Assembly: GCA_958510825.1 (NCBI GenBank)
Contig: OY294045.1
Coordinates: 8,173,916 to 8,237,915, forward strand
Direction: 5' to 3'
Source of the DNA: Brachypterus glaber
Lineage: Eukaryota > Arthropoda > Insecta > Coleoptera > Kateretidae
DNA length: 64,000 bases
Position numbers and translations under genes: made by a program. The notes under the pieces are model-generated. The model saw nothing but the letters and a program-made list of their open reading frames with translations. It had not been told where the DNA came from and made no database searches. The first letter of the stretch is position 1. The number at the start of each line of letters is the position of its first letter. Shown piece by piece: positions 45,349 to 57,010 of the stretch.

Positions 45349-46194
45349 AGGTTAAGACGTATCTCAGATTCTACCAACTGTTGTTTTTATCAAAAAATTA
45401 AATATATGAGCATAATTACAATTATATAAAGTTAAATATTTCAAGAAAAATCACAACGATTTAAAAAAAATTAACGTCATCATAATCAGCCAAAAAAGAT
45501 CTTTCAAATGATCTGTTACATGTCCTACCTTACTTTTTCCTAAGTGCCATTTTTTTCAAAATTACAAATTTTAAAAAATTTACCTATTTGTGCCCCATTA
45601 TCTCGAGATTCAGTAAACCGATTTTCCATTGAAAATTACCATTGTATTCAGCATGAAAAGACCTTTAAAATGAAGTGTAACATGTCCTATTTTCTTGGAT
45701 CCTTAACAACTCCAGCATAGATATTCCATATTTTTACGCACAAAAAATCAAATTAAAAAAAAGCGCCAGATAGATTTTTTTAATTTTTACCCAAAATATT
45801 CCTAGGGGCATGCCTAATCGATTCATAGCTCCAAAAGCTATGACAATGAGCTACCAAAAAATCTATTTTTAACTTGCCGAGTCATATATTTCATTTAATA
45901 CATTCAGAATGAGCATTTTTCATAGTTATACACAATAATTCTGGGGCCAAGGGGTTAACCAAGGGTTAAAATATGTGATACCTAATATTTTAAAGAAATC
46001 AAAATTTATGAAATGAAATTCTGATTAAATAAAAATTAAAGAGAGTTTTTAGTGTTGCCATATGTGAGATAAAGTTTTTAGTCTTTTTTTAACTCTTAGC
46101 ATAGTTAATAATTATGAAAACCCGTGAAAATAGACTAATCCAAATGTAATAAATATTATTTATTAAAACACAAATATAATTATTATTAACTACA
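45349..46194. other. No gene recognised
   Basis: T/A-rich with paired phrases (aatgatctgttacatgtcct near 45507 and aatgaagtgtaacatgtcct near 45669) that suggest a degraded direct repeat of about 160 bp. No coding signal. Confidence 0.45.
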
Positions 46195-46399
46195 GTGCGA
46201 TTATAAAGTGCCGAACAGTTTGAAAAGAAAATACTCTTCGTTTGAAGCCACGCCTCTGTTAGAGTTGGGCGCGAAAAACCCATGTGATTGCTACGTACAA
46301 CAGCTTGGTGGCCAGTAACACGCACACAGCTTTCTTGCATTTTACTCATCGCTAATGCCAGTTTTGCATTAAAAAGTGTTCGGCACTTTATAATCGCAC
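46195..46399. mobile_element. MITE with perfect 23-bp TIR
   Basis: GTGCGATTATAAAGTGCCG followed by AACA at the left is exactly inverted at 46377-46399. The interior is less AT-rich and has an open frame on the minus strand without recognisable motif, absent elsewhere. 205 bp. Flanks show no clear duplication. Confidence 0.8.
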
Positions 46400-47501
46400 G
46401 TTATAAGTATGACTGAAAAAAAAATTAATCACATTTTTGCTTCTCCTATAAAATAATAATTCTGTGGGTTAGGCCCGTATGTTGTTGCACTCTTCATATA
46501 TAAAATACAGCTGGGAGCAAATAATGAAATAAAAATGGCCACCAGCTCTTAAACTAAAAGAGTAGATCCACTATAAGAGTAGAAAATACGGATCTGCAAG
46601 GCCATGGCACAGTGCCCATTGTTTACCCGGAGTAAACGTTTCTAAAAGCCATTGTTTTTTCAGACAAAGTAAATACCTCTAGTTTTATTATTGGAGGTTA
46701 CATTTTCATCGAAACGATTTTTTTAACATGGATATATAATACAGGGTTACGTTAAAAAATATGCAAAAACGTTCCGGAAATGAGCCCTAAGGGAGCTACG
46801 ACCCAAGGGTACATCTAAAAAGTAGTTTATATTTAATATGTGTGGAACCCTATAAACCACAGTAACAAATTTTTGCCTTAGTATTGCTAAAGACTATCAT
46901 TTCATGTAATTTTTATTCAGTAATTTTAACCAGGGACTTGCAAAATGGGGGGGGCGATGTCATTTTTTTGCCCCAAACATTTTATGCATAGATTTTTTGA
47001 AAAAATACATCAAAAAAGGTACTCTTTATGTAACACCGTAGAGCCAAACCGTTTTCATGAAAACTGCAATTAAAAAGGCAAATTCACATTTAAAAATAGG
47101 AACTAAAAAAATGCACCAATAAAAATTTCAATACTGCAAACTATGAATTAAGGCTCATATAAATCTAGGTTCGAAAGTTTCAAGAGTACTACGGCCTCTT
47201 AAAGAGTAACACTTTTTAAGGGACCGTAGCTCCCTTAAAAGCGAATTGTGAATATGTATGAAATTTTTTTTCGTAGTTAAAAACTAGAACTGTAAAATCT
47301 TTCTGAAGTTTTGACATTTTTATTGGTGCATTTTTTAGTTTCTATTTTTGATGCTCAGAACGTGAAGTTGTCTCTTTAATTGTAATTTTCTCGAAAACGG
47401 TTCGCCCTAAAGTTACATAAAGGGGACCTTTTTTATGTACTCTTAATTAAAGATTAATATTTTATTGAGAAAATGTCAAATAAATTACGGATAAAAAAGT
47501 T

Positions 47502-48269
47502 TTGGGGCAAAAAAGTGACATCGCCCCCCAAAGGCAGAATTCTCTTATTTTAAACCCAAAAAAATCAGCAATCCTAAAATTTAATAAATTAAACAATAAC
47601 AGTAGTATCCTTATTTACTGTGACAAAAAGTCTGTACCACAAGTAACAGATTTTAAACTACTTGGAATTTCGCTAGAAGAAGTAGCGTGGAATGTCCTCG
47701 TAAACCATATTGCAAAAAAATTAAACAGCTGTCATTATGCACTATATAATTTAAAACAAAACGCCTCCAGAAGTCTTCTCCTGTCTTTTTACAATGCAAG
47801 CATAAAAAGCCACATTGAATATGGTCTAATTATCTGGGGGGGCTCGACACTTCTAGATCGTATTTTCATTATTCAAAAGAAAATTGTCAGAACGCTCTGT
47901 GGTGCAAAACACAGAAGTCACTGTAAACAATTATTTATAGATAACAAAATAATGACGGTTTATTCACTGTACTTATACAATTTGATACTTTTTGTTCACC
48001 AAAATAAGGAAAAATTTGTGGCAAATAGGGATCTAAACTCTATTAACACTAGGCAACCTCATGCTCTTAGCATACCTAGGCATAAAACGGCCGGATTTGA
48101 AAAGAGACCCAGGTATCTAGGAATCAAAACCTACAATAAGTTACCTCGTTCTTTTACTGATCTGGGCCCTCGGAAATTTAAAGAAAAAATTAAACGTTAT
48201 TTTTCGAATAACGCGTTTTACACACTTGAAGAATTTTTGAACTGTAATGTAAATTCTATTAATGTTTAA
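47502..48269 (+). pseudogene. Reverse transcriptase C-terminal ORF fused to transposon DNA
   Basis: The parent enzyme copies element RNA at a nicked target. The 255-codon frame opens with MGQKSDIAPQ, which is family A transposon DNA. Retrotransposon coding starts around residue 10 with SLILNPKKSAILKF. It continues with TDFKLLGISLEEVAW (thumb), SHIEYGLIIWGG, IQKKIVRTLCG, and the C-terminal TRQPHALSIPRH and YNKLP blocks. No palm FADD box or endonuclease is present, so it cannot be active. It has no internal stops, which makes it the youngest retrotransposon piece here. Same broad group as 43492-45348. Confidence 0.88.
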
Positions 48270-48390
48270 TGTTAGGTACTTATATGTGCCAGTGTATAAT
48301 TTAATAATTTCATTTTTTAATTGACGTTTGCTGGACATTTTTTCATGTAAAAACGAAGGAGCAATAAACATATCTTTATCTTTATCTTTA
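47530..48390 (+). mobile_element. 5'-truncated non-LTR retrotransposon
   Basis: Its borders are set by comparing the two arms of the host element. The left border follows the C-run of the arm; the right border is a short tandem tail, (TATCTT)n, at 48371-48391. A 90-bp 3' UTR follows the stop at 48269. The short tandem tail instead of poly(A) is usual for several non-LTR clades. No clean target duplication can be read because the junctions are C-run and T-rich. Confidence 0.8.
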
Positions 48391-48987
48391 TTTCGCACAT
48401 CCCTGATTAAAGTTTGCAAATAAAAATTACATGAAATGATAGCCTTTATCAATGTTAAGGAATGTAAAAAAAATAGATACTGTGGTTTATAGGGTTCCAG
48501 AAATATTAAATAAAAACAACTTTTTAGATGTAACCTTCGAAGGGTCGTAGCTCCCTTATGGCTCATTTCTGGAACAACCTTTATAGGAACTTTTTTTCAT
48601 ATTTTTTAACGTAGAATCACCTCTTAAATTTCTCGAACTTATTTCTAAATAACCCTGTATAAATTCAAACGGCATTCTGGCTGGCTAAGTAAAATTTTAT
48701 TAGTTATTCAGTGAGTAAAAGCAAATATTTTCACTCACAAAGACTTCATAAGTGGATAACACAGTTTACTCAATTGTGCTGTACAATATTTTATCACACG
48801 CAATAATTTTTATATAGATATAAAAAATTTTACTGCGAAAATTTTAGGTAAATAGGAGATTTTTAATAAATAAAATTATTTTTAATTTAATTTATTACAT
48901 CGATGTACAAAATATTTTGAATGAAAAAAAAATCTATTTTTATTTTTATTAAAGTTTCATATATTTTTATAAGTATATAACATTATA

Positions 48988-50167
48988 CAGGGTGTATTTG
49001 AAATAGCGTAGGAAAATTTAACAGGTGATTCTATATGATAAAATATGATAAAAAGTTCCTATAAACATATGTCTAAAAATGCGTCATAAGGGAGCTACGC
49101 CCCTTTGAAAGTGGCTAAAAAAATCGGTTTTTAATTAATAACTCAGGAACCCTTTGAGATATATTAACGAGGTTTTGCACGTGAATTAATTCTAATAAGG
49201 CCCATCTTTGTATGTCATTTTCACGTACTTATTTAAACCAGGGGTGTTTGCGAAACGGGGGGGCCTTATCAGTTTTTTGTTCCAAACTTTTTTCTGTGTA
49301 ACTTTTTTGCAATTTTATTTTTGAAATATGATTTCTCAGGTCAAATTACATAAAAAAGGTACTCTTGTTGTAATACTGTAGGATTAACCGTTTTCGAGAA
49401 AAGTTCATTTGAAAGTGAAATTTCACGGTTCGAGGACGAAAAAATAAATACTAAAATGTCGAAAACCAAAATTTTAATGATGCAATGTTATTCTACATCA
49501 AAAACTAAGAAAAAAAGTTTCCATACATGTAGGTTGAAAAAACGCTTTTAAAGCTACCATAGCCCTTTAAAAATGGTGCATATTTAGGAGACCAAAGCTC
49601 CATTAGGATTGATTTTTGGAAGTACCTGTATATGAGGTTTTTTTCTTAGTTTTTAATGTACATTCGCCCTGCATCATTAAAATTTTGGTTTTCAACATTT
49701 TAGTATTTAATTTTTCGTCCTCGAACCGTGGAATTTCACCTTCAAATGAATTTTTCTCGAAAACGGTTAATCCTACAGTATTACAACAAGAGTACCTTTT
49801 TTATGTATTTTGACCTGAGGAATCATATTTCAAAAATAAAACTGCAAAAAAGTTACACAGAAAAAAGTTTGGGACAAAAAACTGATAAGCCCCCCCCCCC
49901 CGTTTCGCACACCCCTGGTTGAAATAAGTACATGAAAATAACACATAAAACGGGCCTTGGTAGGATTAGTTGACGTGCAAAACCTCGTTGATATATCTCA
50001 AAGGGTTCTTGAGTTATTAAATAAAAACCGATTGTTTTAGCCACTTTAAAAGGGGCGTAGCTCCCTTATGACGCATTTTTAGACATATGTTTATAGGAAC
50101 TTTTTGTCATATTTTATGATGTAGAATCATCTGTTAAAATTTCCGACGCTATTTCAAATACACCGTG
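48988..50167. mobile_element. Family A palindromic DNA transposon, copy 6
   Basis: The ends are CAGGGTGTATTTGAAATAG at left and the inverse of CACGGTGTATTTGAAATAG at right, flanked by TA (48986-48987, 50168-50169). The arms follow 17039-18170 and 33813-34986. A C10 run in the right arm and a G8 run in the left mark the same position and differ in length between copies. Mirror ORFs are not genes. Confidence 0.87.
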
Positions 50168-50169
50168 TA

Positions 50170-50437
50170 TGTTTGTTTAACCTCGTACTGTTCTACTTAA
50201 ATAAGAATCCCCTAAGTCCAGGGCTTGTGTGGGCTAGTAGTACAGGGAACCACCGGCTTATACTGACTTTCGAACCAGTTTTTATAGGGAGTGTCCGCTT
50301 TACTTACGCCTTCGACAAATTTTAATTATTAATTAACTAAAAAAGGCAAATCGGCGCCAGTGAGAATCGAACTCACGCTAGTTGGCTAGTAGACTTGTCA
50401 TGTACAGACGCGGTAGACCACTTCACCAATCCTCCCA
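50170..50437 (-). mobile_element. tRNA-derived SINE, copy 1
   Basis: On the minus strand the head reads tgggaggattggtgaagtgg (A-box-like) and gtgagttcgattctcactg (B box with a pairing T-arm), then gcgccgatttgcc. A tRNA-unrelated body follows: gtaagtaaagcggacactcc, tggttcgaaagtcagtataa and gggattcttatttaagtaga, ending gtacgaggttaaacaaac. SINEs of this kind are made by Pol III and moved by a partner LINE. The body is shared with 57555-57811. Its 3' end abuts the right end of the family A element. Confidence 0.85.
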
Positions 50438-50611
50438 ACAGATAACAGAGTCGAGGTGGGTATTACGGCCGAAGATCATACGGCCGAAAGCGAGGTAGTG
50501 GCAGCACTGATTTCAGTGGCTCTCAAAGCGTAGGCAAGTATTTATACACTGAGATATATAACTGGTTGCTTATTAATAATTTTATAAAAAAAAATTGTTA
50601 AAATACTCACG
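50438..50611. repeat. tacggccgaa repeat segment
   Basis: tacggccgaagatcatacgg ccgaaa at 50463-50488 has an inverted partner at 51048-51080 (cttcggccgtac..ttttcggccgtatgatc). The family F copy lies between them, possibly inserted in the older unit. No gene. Confidence 0.5.
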
Positions 50612-50985
50612 AATTTCTAGTTAGTGTTTTTTTTTAATGGGTGCGTTGGTTTTCGTTAATAATGGTTTGGTTTAGGAGTTTGCTGGTTTGGTGTTTTTTT
50701 TTTTTTTTGATGGGAGGCGTTGATTTACGTTAACAATGGTATGGTTTGGTAGTTTGCTGGTTTGGTGTTTTTTTTTTAATGGGAGGAGTTGTTTTACGTT
50801 AATAATGGTTTGGTTTGGTGGTATGCTGTTTTTTTTTAATGGGAGGCATTTTTCAGATACGATATTTCAGAATTTAGAAGGCGATATATTTTAAGAATCA
50901 AATAGGATTATATTTAGGCTAAATAATTTAGCTTTAGCTAATTAAATAAAAAATGCTAGCCTGGTGTAACAATATGCATAAGAAA
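50612..50985 (-). repeat. Family F repeat with satellite array, inverted copy
   Basis: Reverse complement of 19436-19800: about four units of the 73-bp satellite (aatgggaggcgttggttta, ataatggtttggtttgg, agtttgctggtttggtg, T-run), then cagatacgatatttcag, aaggcgatatattttaag and ctggtgtaacaatatgcat. Only one array orientation is present here. Confidence 0.8.
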
Positions 50986-51080
50986 TTCATTGTTTTAATA
51001 AAATATTGAGAACCTCTGGAGAATACAGTAGAGGGGGTAAGAGCATTTCTTCGGCCGTACAATTTTCGGCCGTATGATCC

Positions 51081-52319
51081 AGACTCAACAGAGTTCATTG
51101 GATTTTTTCTTGTTGACATAAGGTAAAATCATATTCTTTTAAAAAAATATTAACTTAATTTAAAAGTTTTATGAAACATATTATAACAAAAAGTTATAAA
51201 ATAATGTTTTTCCTTATTCCTATCACGCAGCACTTCTATTTAGGAAACTTTCTACATTTTTCTTCTTCGATACAAAATTTATTATATTTTATACGCTCCC
51301 TATTAAATACGTGAGATATTCTTTATAATGTAGTAGATGGTGATTTAGAACATCTGGCACGGTGTTCTAGAAAAACTTTTAAATGACATAACATGACATG
51401 ACTATTTTTTTTCTTTTTGGAATTTGTTGTATGAGCTCTAATTAAAAAAATAAGACCAAAATTTTAAAAATCGTTAGAGCCGTTTTTGAAAAAAATGTGT
51501 TTTTTAGAAAATATCTTTGATATTTCACGCTAACATACTCGGTTTGCCCTCGATGTCTGGGATTTTGATCAAACTTGGCATAGTGGTACCGCTATGATAC
51601 CTAAGCACTCCCACCATTTTTTTTTTCAAAACGGTCCATCCGTTCACTATACTGGGTGTCCCCCAAGTTCTTGATATAGCTTATCTCCGTTATTTAAAAA
51701 GGTATTAAAATTTGCAAAAAATAGCATTAAATCAAAGCCAAAGAAGATTTTACTGACTTATTCAAAACCGCCTCTTGCTTACCCTTATAAGTAATGAGTA
51801 CTTTTTATTTTTTTCGATTTTGGCACATAATCAAATATATAATTCTATGCATTTTATAGTGCACCTTCGCAGCAAAGACTTTGCAGTTTATTTGCAGTAT
51901 TTATATTAAACCCTGCTGCAATTTTATCGAAAATTACACTGAAAAAAAGGATCCTTTGCGGTAATGGCATATGAAATTAGGCCAAATGCTTCGCACTCTT
52001 AAATACGTCCAAAAGCGCCTTCTCTTAACATGAAAATATAATTCACTTGCCAAGATCTTTCTGATTCTTTAACTTAAAATTCTTTGATCTTGTGTGAAAT
52101 GCAAGTGGTCTTGTCTCGAAAGAAAAATTCTTGGGTATTTTTCATTTTTTTATCAAGAAAAGTTCCTTTTTTTTGTAAAACGAAAAACAAATTGAAAAAT
52201 AATAAAAAAGATTATAAAAAGTTTTTCAAAAAAAAAATTTTTTTTTTCAATAAATGTTTCTTTTTTCGTAAAAGGAAAAATAAAATGAAAAAAAAAACGT
52301 TTTTGAAAAAAAGTGTTTC
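51081..52319. other. No gene recognised
   Basis: AT-rich. A phrase aatttttgaccaaacttggc-type (gattttgatcaaacttggca near 51572) and cccaagttcttgatatagct near 51662 look like decayed transposon segments. The ORF at 52084-52377 is a Lys/Phe-rich frame in homopolymeric A/T runs and is not convincing. Confidence 0.4.
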
Positions 52320-52600
52320 TACTCCATTTTACCCCCTTGCCCCAATCCGATTTTTACCAAAAACAATCCCAGCCTAGAACTTTGGATAATCAATAATTTG
52401 AAGTCTTTAGCCCGAGGCGTTCTTAAGTTATCGTGGTCACAAATTACCCCGACACACAGACCTACAGACAGATTTTTTTTTACGAAAATCATGTTTTGGA
52501 TACGAAACGTCCAGAAACGTAAAAAAAGCAATAGAAATTTTTCGTTTTTTTTTTACTAACGCAAGACTTTACTTAGGGAAAGTAAAAGTAAAAGAGTGAT
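52320..52600 (+). repeat. Family G-related repeat, copy
   Basis: tttacccccttgccccaatc, agttatcgtggtcac, gacagattttt and tggatacgaaacgtccagaa follow the order of 25700-25918. It ends with tttacttagggaaagtaaaa, the inverse of the start phrase at 25285 (tactttctcataaagaaagt), hinting at terminal inverted repeats for this family. Confidence 0.55.
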
Positions 52601-53369
52601 TCTATGTTTTTTTCTTATGTTTTAAATCTTATAAAAACAGAAAAAAAGAAACCGAAAACTTTTCTTTTTGACAAGATAAACTGTAACATGGAAAGTTTGG
52701 CACCATAAAGTCTGGCCAAGGGAAGCATGCTGATTAATTTCTACCCTATTCTAGTCTAAAAATAACCTAAAATATGGTGTCAGTAATCGCAAGGAAAAAA
52801 TAAATTAAAGGAGTACTTAGACAAAAATAAAAAATAAATAAATAAAAAATATTTTCTTCTTGTACACATTTAAATTTTTTGTAGTTTATTGATTTTAACC
52901 CATTAGCGCCCAGTGATACCAAGTGGTATCAGTGATTTGAACCAAAATTTAACATAAAAATAAAAATAAAAATTTTTGGGAGCTAATGGGTTAATCTTTA
53001 ACCCCCTTGCGTCTTTACTACGCATTCCATTATATATTATTCACAGTAAATAGTATATTGCATTTCCCAAATACTCAAAAAAAATAATTTTCAAAAAAAA
53101 AAATAACAAAAAAATATACAATTAAAAAAAAACGAAAAATAATTGAAAAAAAAATTTTTTTTAAAAAAAGTTTACAAAATGACTTATTTTTTTTTAATTT
53201 TTCAATTTTTTTTATTAAATTTTCTATTTTTGAAAAACGAAAAAAAAATTTTTTTGATAAAAACAAATTCTAAAAAAACTTAAATAAAATTTCGAAATTT
53301 TTATTTTTTTTTTTACAAAATTGATCCTATTAATAAAAGTATTTTTTCCTGAAAAAAATACGTTAATCG

Positions 53370-53712
53370 GAATTTTCTTTCAGCATTTTTCGATTTTTTA
53401 AAAAGTTTAACCCCTCATAACTTTTTTGTTTTTGGGGGGATTACTTTCAAAAACAATAGGGATCTCCCTCATAGAACTTTTTTTTCCTGAAAATTCGATT
53501 ATTCGGATTATTCGTTCTTTAGTTATCGTGTCTACAAAAAACGTGACAACGGACAGACGGACGGACAGATGGACGGACAGACGGACGGACAGACGGACGG
53601 ACAGGCGGACATTTCAAAAAGTTAGTTATTTTTGATTTTTAAAGTTTTTGAAAATTCGAAACTACCGTATAATATTATTCTAGCGCAGGCGCTGTGAATA
53701 ATATAATAATAC
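53370..53712 (+). repeat. Family G repeat with 12-bp GGACAGACGGAC array
   Basis: Parallels 24120-24300 (aagtttaacccc..cataactttt, gggggattactttcaaaaac, attcgttctttagttatcgtgt). It then has a tandem array of ggacagacggac units at 53551-53610 and the terminus ttcgaaactaccgtataata..agcgcaggcgctg. The 69-codon ORF here reads through the array (Thr-Asp-Arg repeats) and is not a gene. Confidence 0.75.
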
Positions 53713-53852
53713 AGTAATCAAAATATATATATGATAGTAATTTTGAAATATATATATGATAGTAATTTTGATTTGATAGTTTTATTCGTAAATATTGCTT
53801 CTGACATATTTCAAGATATTCAAAATTTGAAAACTATTCTGTTCCTAATACC

Positions 53853-55692
53853 TAGGGACCCTAAATAAAGTGACATTTATCTTCACACAAAGGGTTAAGA
53901 CACCAATTTAGTAATTTCTGCATTGTTATGTTTTTTTTGCGAATTGGCACTATTGGTATAGTAGAAGTGACATTACTTGTCAAAATATCCATAGACGTGT
54001 TTTTTGAAAAAATGTCACGACAATGTTCAGTGGTAAACTGTCGTAATGGGGGATGATTGAATATAATGAACAGTTACAGTTACTATAGTATACTAGGTCA
54101 AAAAATTAACATTTAATATTTTGCGGATGACAGTGAATAAGAAATAATAAAAAGCTGAAGAAAGGAGCAAGACTTTGCTGTACTGGGAGAAGTTACTTCT
54201 TTAGCTTACATGCAGGTGCAGCATGCAAAAACTGTGAAAGAAAATGGACTTATTAATGGAATGCATCTACAAAATATTTCTTATCCTAAAAAGCAGATGA
54301 CTATTAGTAACGAGAAAAGCAGTAAATTATATAATAAGCATAACTCTTTTATTAAAACAAAAAATATTAAAATTTTAAAATTCAGAATTATTACTTTTGG
54401 ATAGATAAAAATAGTAGGCTGAACTGAACTGAACAATTTAAAACCACAAAAGTAACAAACAGCAGAAAAGAAAATACATACTTGTAAATTACCTTAATTT
54501 CGTTAATAAAATATTTAATTTGTTATTGAATTGGATTTCCTTATTCGTTAGTGCCTGGCTGATCCTGTATTGGCTGGGATAGTACACTTTTCATTCTTTC
54601 TGTTTTGTCGTGAATTTATGATTTAAAACGTCGAAGTATAAAACTTATAAAAATATAAATTTGTTATGTATGCACACACTTTAATATATGAAAATCTTCA
54701 ACATATTTTATTACTAAATAATAAAAAATATATTTTTTGGATTATAATAAAAAAATACATAAACATGCCTAGTGCAAGCCTAAAATAAACACGTTCTATT
54801 TTTAATTACATATATTAATACATACATAACTTCCTACCAACAATATGGTCTGTTTGTTAAACAAGGAATACTAAACAATAAAATATTACATAAAAAGTAA
54901 AAGATAAAATAATAAACTTTATAAAATCATTATAAGATAAATTTGTATTTGTTGTAAATACCAAAAAGGTAAAAGAGCAAAAGGTGCGCATTGCACACAT
55001 TGTTTTAATGTATATTTTTATTATAATTATCATAGAAAACAATAATGAAAAACCTGCAGTTATTAAAGGAATACCTATAAAATTATTTTTTTTTAATATT
55101 TTTAGTTTGCTAAAGTAAAACTACTAGTTGATCATATTCTTCGGTACATGCCTGAATTTTTTACATTCCTCTTATTTATTTATATTATTCTTTTTTTCAA
55201 AATTAATTCAGTTCCAAATAAAAGTAATTTCAACTATTTAGGTAAAATTCCGAGATTATTCGAACACTGACGGTCGTCAGTATATTCCATAAGTAAATCT
55301 TGATTTAAATTGTACAGGTATTTTCGTAGGCACTTTAAAAAAGTACAATAATAAAACTATAAACCATAATTTCGTAAATAAATAAATTTGATGACCAAAT
55401 ATTCAGTTTGACACTGACACTTAAATATGACAATATTATTATATTAATTAATATCGACGCCTCTGTTCGGGTTGACATTTAACTATAACCTCAGATTTTG
55501 TATCTGACAGAATTATATTAAATTTAGACATAATTATTACTAGATTTAGATTTGGCACCAAAGCACTTTGGATAAAACCATTGTCTTTCATTGTTTAACA
55601 ATACTAGTGCTTGGTTGCCATTTTAACCTCAAAATCAAAGCGTGTCTCAACCCTTTGTGTGAAGTTTAATGTCATTATATATAGGGTCCCTA
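53853..55692. mobile_element. DNA transposon with 8-bp duplication and TAGGGACCC ends
   Basis: TIRs start TAGGGACCCTA and continue through gtgacatt(t)a / atgacatta to cttcacacaaagggtt and agacac, about 50 bp with a few differences. An exact 8-bp duplication, ctaatacc, flanks it (53845-53852, 55693-55700). TAGGG-type ends with 8-bp duplication fit hAT. A THAP-like start just inside the left end would instead suggest the P superfamily. The 1.84-kb body holds only broken short ORFs, so it is an internally deleted or decayed copy. Confidence 0.82.
54015..54056 (+). pseudogene. Possible THAP-like N-terminus of a transposase remnant
   Basis: Just inside the left TIR the frame MSRQCSVVNCRNGG opens and stops after two more codons' worth of sequence. 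The Met-x3-Cys-x4-Cys spacing resembles the start of a THAP zinc finger, found at the N-terminus of P-element transposases and several domesticated proteins. The rest of the domain (Cys-His pair, Trp, Pro) is not visible. The ORF at 54210-54404 downstream shows no homologous block. Suggestive only. Confidence 0.3.
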
Positions 55693-55955
55693 CTAATACC
55701 TATATAGCTATATATTTCTGAATTTGACATTTTGCTAAATAAAAATATACGAAAGTTATTTGAATAAAAGTTACAAAATGTTTACTGCTGTTTCTTAAAG
55801 TTTATACCCTGTTTTATATGGTAATATGGCCATAAACCCGCTACGTCTAATGTATTCTAAATTTTCTTGATATTTAGGGAAAAGATTTGCCTAAAACCTA
55901 AGTTGTTTTGAAAATGAAAATAAAAGGAAAAACAATTTTATCTTGCATTTCCGAC

Positions 55956-56408
55956 TATACTGCCCTGCTAATACAAGTTTTCCTATCTGCAAAAAATCAC
56001 TTTTTGAGATAAGCACACCATTGCATTTCTTTACACTAGCCCCATGTGCCTACTAAAAAGAAATGTCCTATCTATAGATCTAAAACCCAAATCTTAAAAA
56101 TTAGCCTAAGATGTTTGTAATATGTGGAAAACTTTCAATGTAATAGTAATTTTATTGGACTTTTTATATCTTTTTGTCCTAACTTTCTCAGATAGAACAA
56201 ATGCATTTAGTATAAAAATTTATTTTTCTGAGAAAAAAATTTTTTTTTTCAAAGGATATCACGTATTTTTGATTTAAAATAAAGCAGAACCCAACGCCAT
56301 ATTTATTTAAATATTTTTTCAAAAAGTGCAAACAAAAACAATAAAACTGGTCATATCTCAAAACATCTAATTTGCATATAGGACAACTTGTCTTAGGAGG
56401 GCAGTATA
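55956..56408. mobile_element. Family H element, short copy
   Basis: TATACTGCCCTGCTAATACA at the left and the inverse ending in gggcagtata at the right, with tcctatctgcaaa / tttgcatatagga inside. The interior matches much of 31406-32549. 453 bp, AT-rich, non-coding. Flanks outside the TIR are agac / gtag, with no clear duplication. Confidence 0.72.
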
Positions 56409-56689
56409 GTAGTAGTCTAAAGTTATGCACATATAAACTAAATTTCATATAGAACTTAAATATGCAATGAAAATATGATTATTGAAAAGCACATTTGAAC
56501 ATGAAAAGGTCTTTGTTTTCTTCAGTCTTTTATATTATCATAATTCCTTTCGAGATTTATTTACTTACAAATATTCAGAAAAGATTTATTTTTTTTTTAT
56601 ATTTGGGAATAAAGCTTTAATTCTAAATAAATAAGCAAGTATCATAACCACAGGTTAAAAGTTAAGAACGAATTTATCCATTTTTACTT

Positions 56690-57010
56690 TTTCATAAAAT
56701 AAAGTATTGTGATGGAAAAAAAATCAATTTTTTTTGTTTTTTGCTTAAATTATCTTATTTTTTCCTGAAACGTCGAGAAAAATCAAAATAAGCAATACAA
56801 AAAATTATGTATGTCTGTCGGTCTGTCGGTCTGTCGGTCTGTCTGTATCCACGATAACTCAAGAACTCTACGAGCTAGCCACTTAAAATTTGGTATGCAG
56901 ATGTATTTCTATATTATCTTGGATAAGTTCGTATTTTGAGCAAAATTGGTTGGGGGTAGGGGGGTTAAATTTTCGGTAGTAATTTTGTTATTATTTACAA
57001 TAGAAGAAAA
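56690..57010 (+). repeat. Family G-related repeat with ctgtcggt array
   Basis: Starts ttttcataaaataaagtatt, has ctgtcggtctgtcggtctgt units at 56813-56846, then cgataactcaagaactctac and caaaattggttgggggtagg, in the order of 25285-25420. The (CTGTCGGT)n array lies at a point where other copies lack it. Confidence 0.65.

Larger units (their letters stand above)
46742..48657. mobile_element. Family A palindromic DNA transposon, copy 5, carrying a retrotransposon
   Basis: The ends are CAGGGTTA at left and TAACCCTG at right, flanked by TA (46740-46741, 48658-48659). The arms share gttccggaaatgagcccta / tatggctcatttctggaac, aagggagctacgaccc and caaaatgggggg.. blocks. The right arm is broken after tcgcccccc by the retrotransposon at 47530-48390 and resumes at ttcgcacatccctgatt. 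Without it the element is about 1.05 kb, like its relatives. Confidence 0.82.

Noticed and set aside
46089..46349. 86-codon minus-strand ORF
   Set aside because: It spans a MITE with perfect TIRs and the flank; no motif and no partner.
17156..50044. Similar 60-70-codon ORFs in several places (such as MKVAKKI.. and MEFHLQMNFSRK..)
   Set aside because: They are the family A arms read in both directions. Their similarity comes from repeated DNA, and they lack start context, domain or codon-level constraint.
50340..50437. Genuine tRNA gene
   Set aside because: The B box and T-arm are good, but the acceptor and anticodon arms do not pair convincingly and it is joined to a body shared with 57.6 kb. 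It is a SINE head.
52084..53266. Lys/Phe-rich ORFs on both strands
   Set aside because: Homopolymeric A/T runs yield such frames by chance; no domain or start context.
53426..53635. ORF ending in Thr-Asp-Arg repeats
   Set aside because: The GGACAGACGGAC array translated; part of family G.
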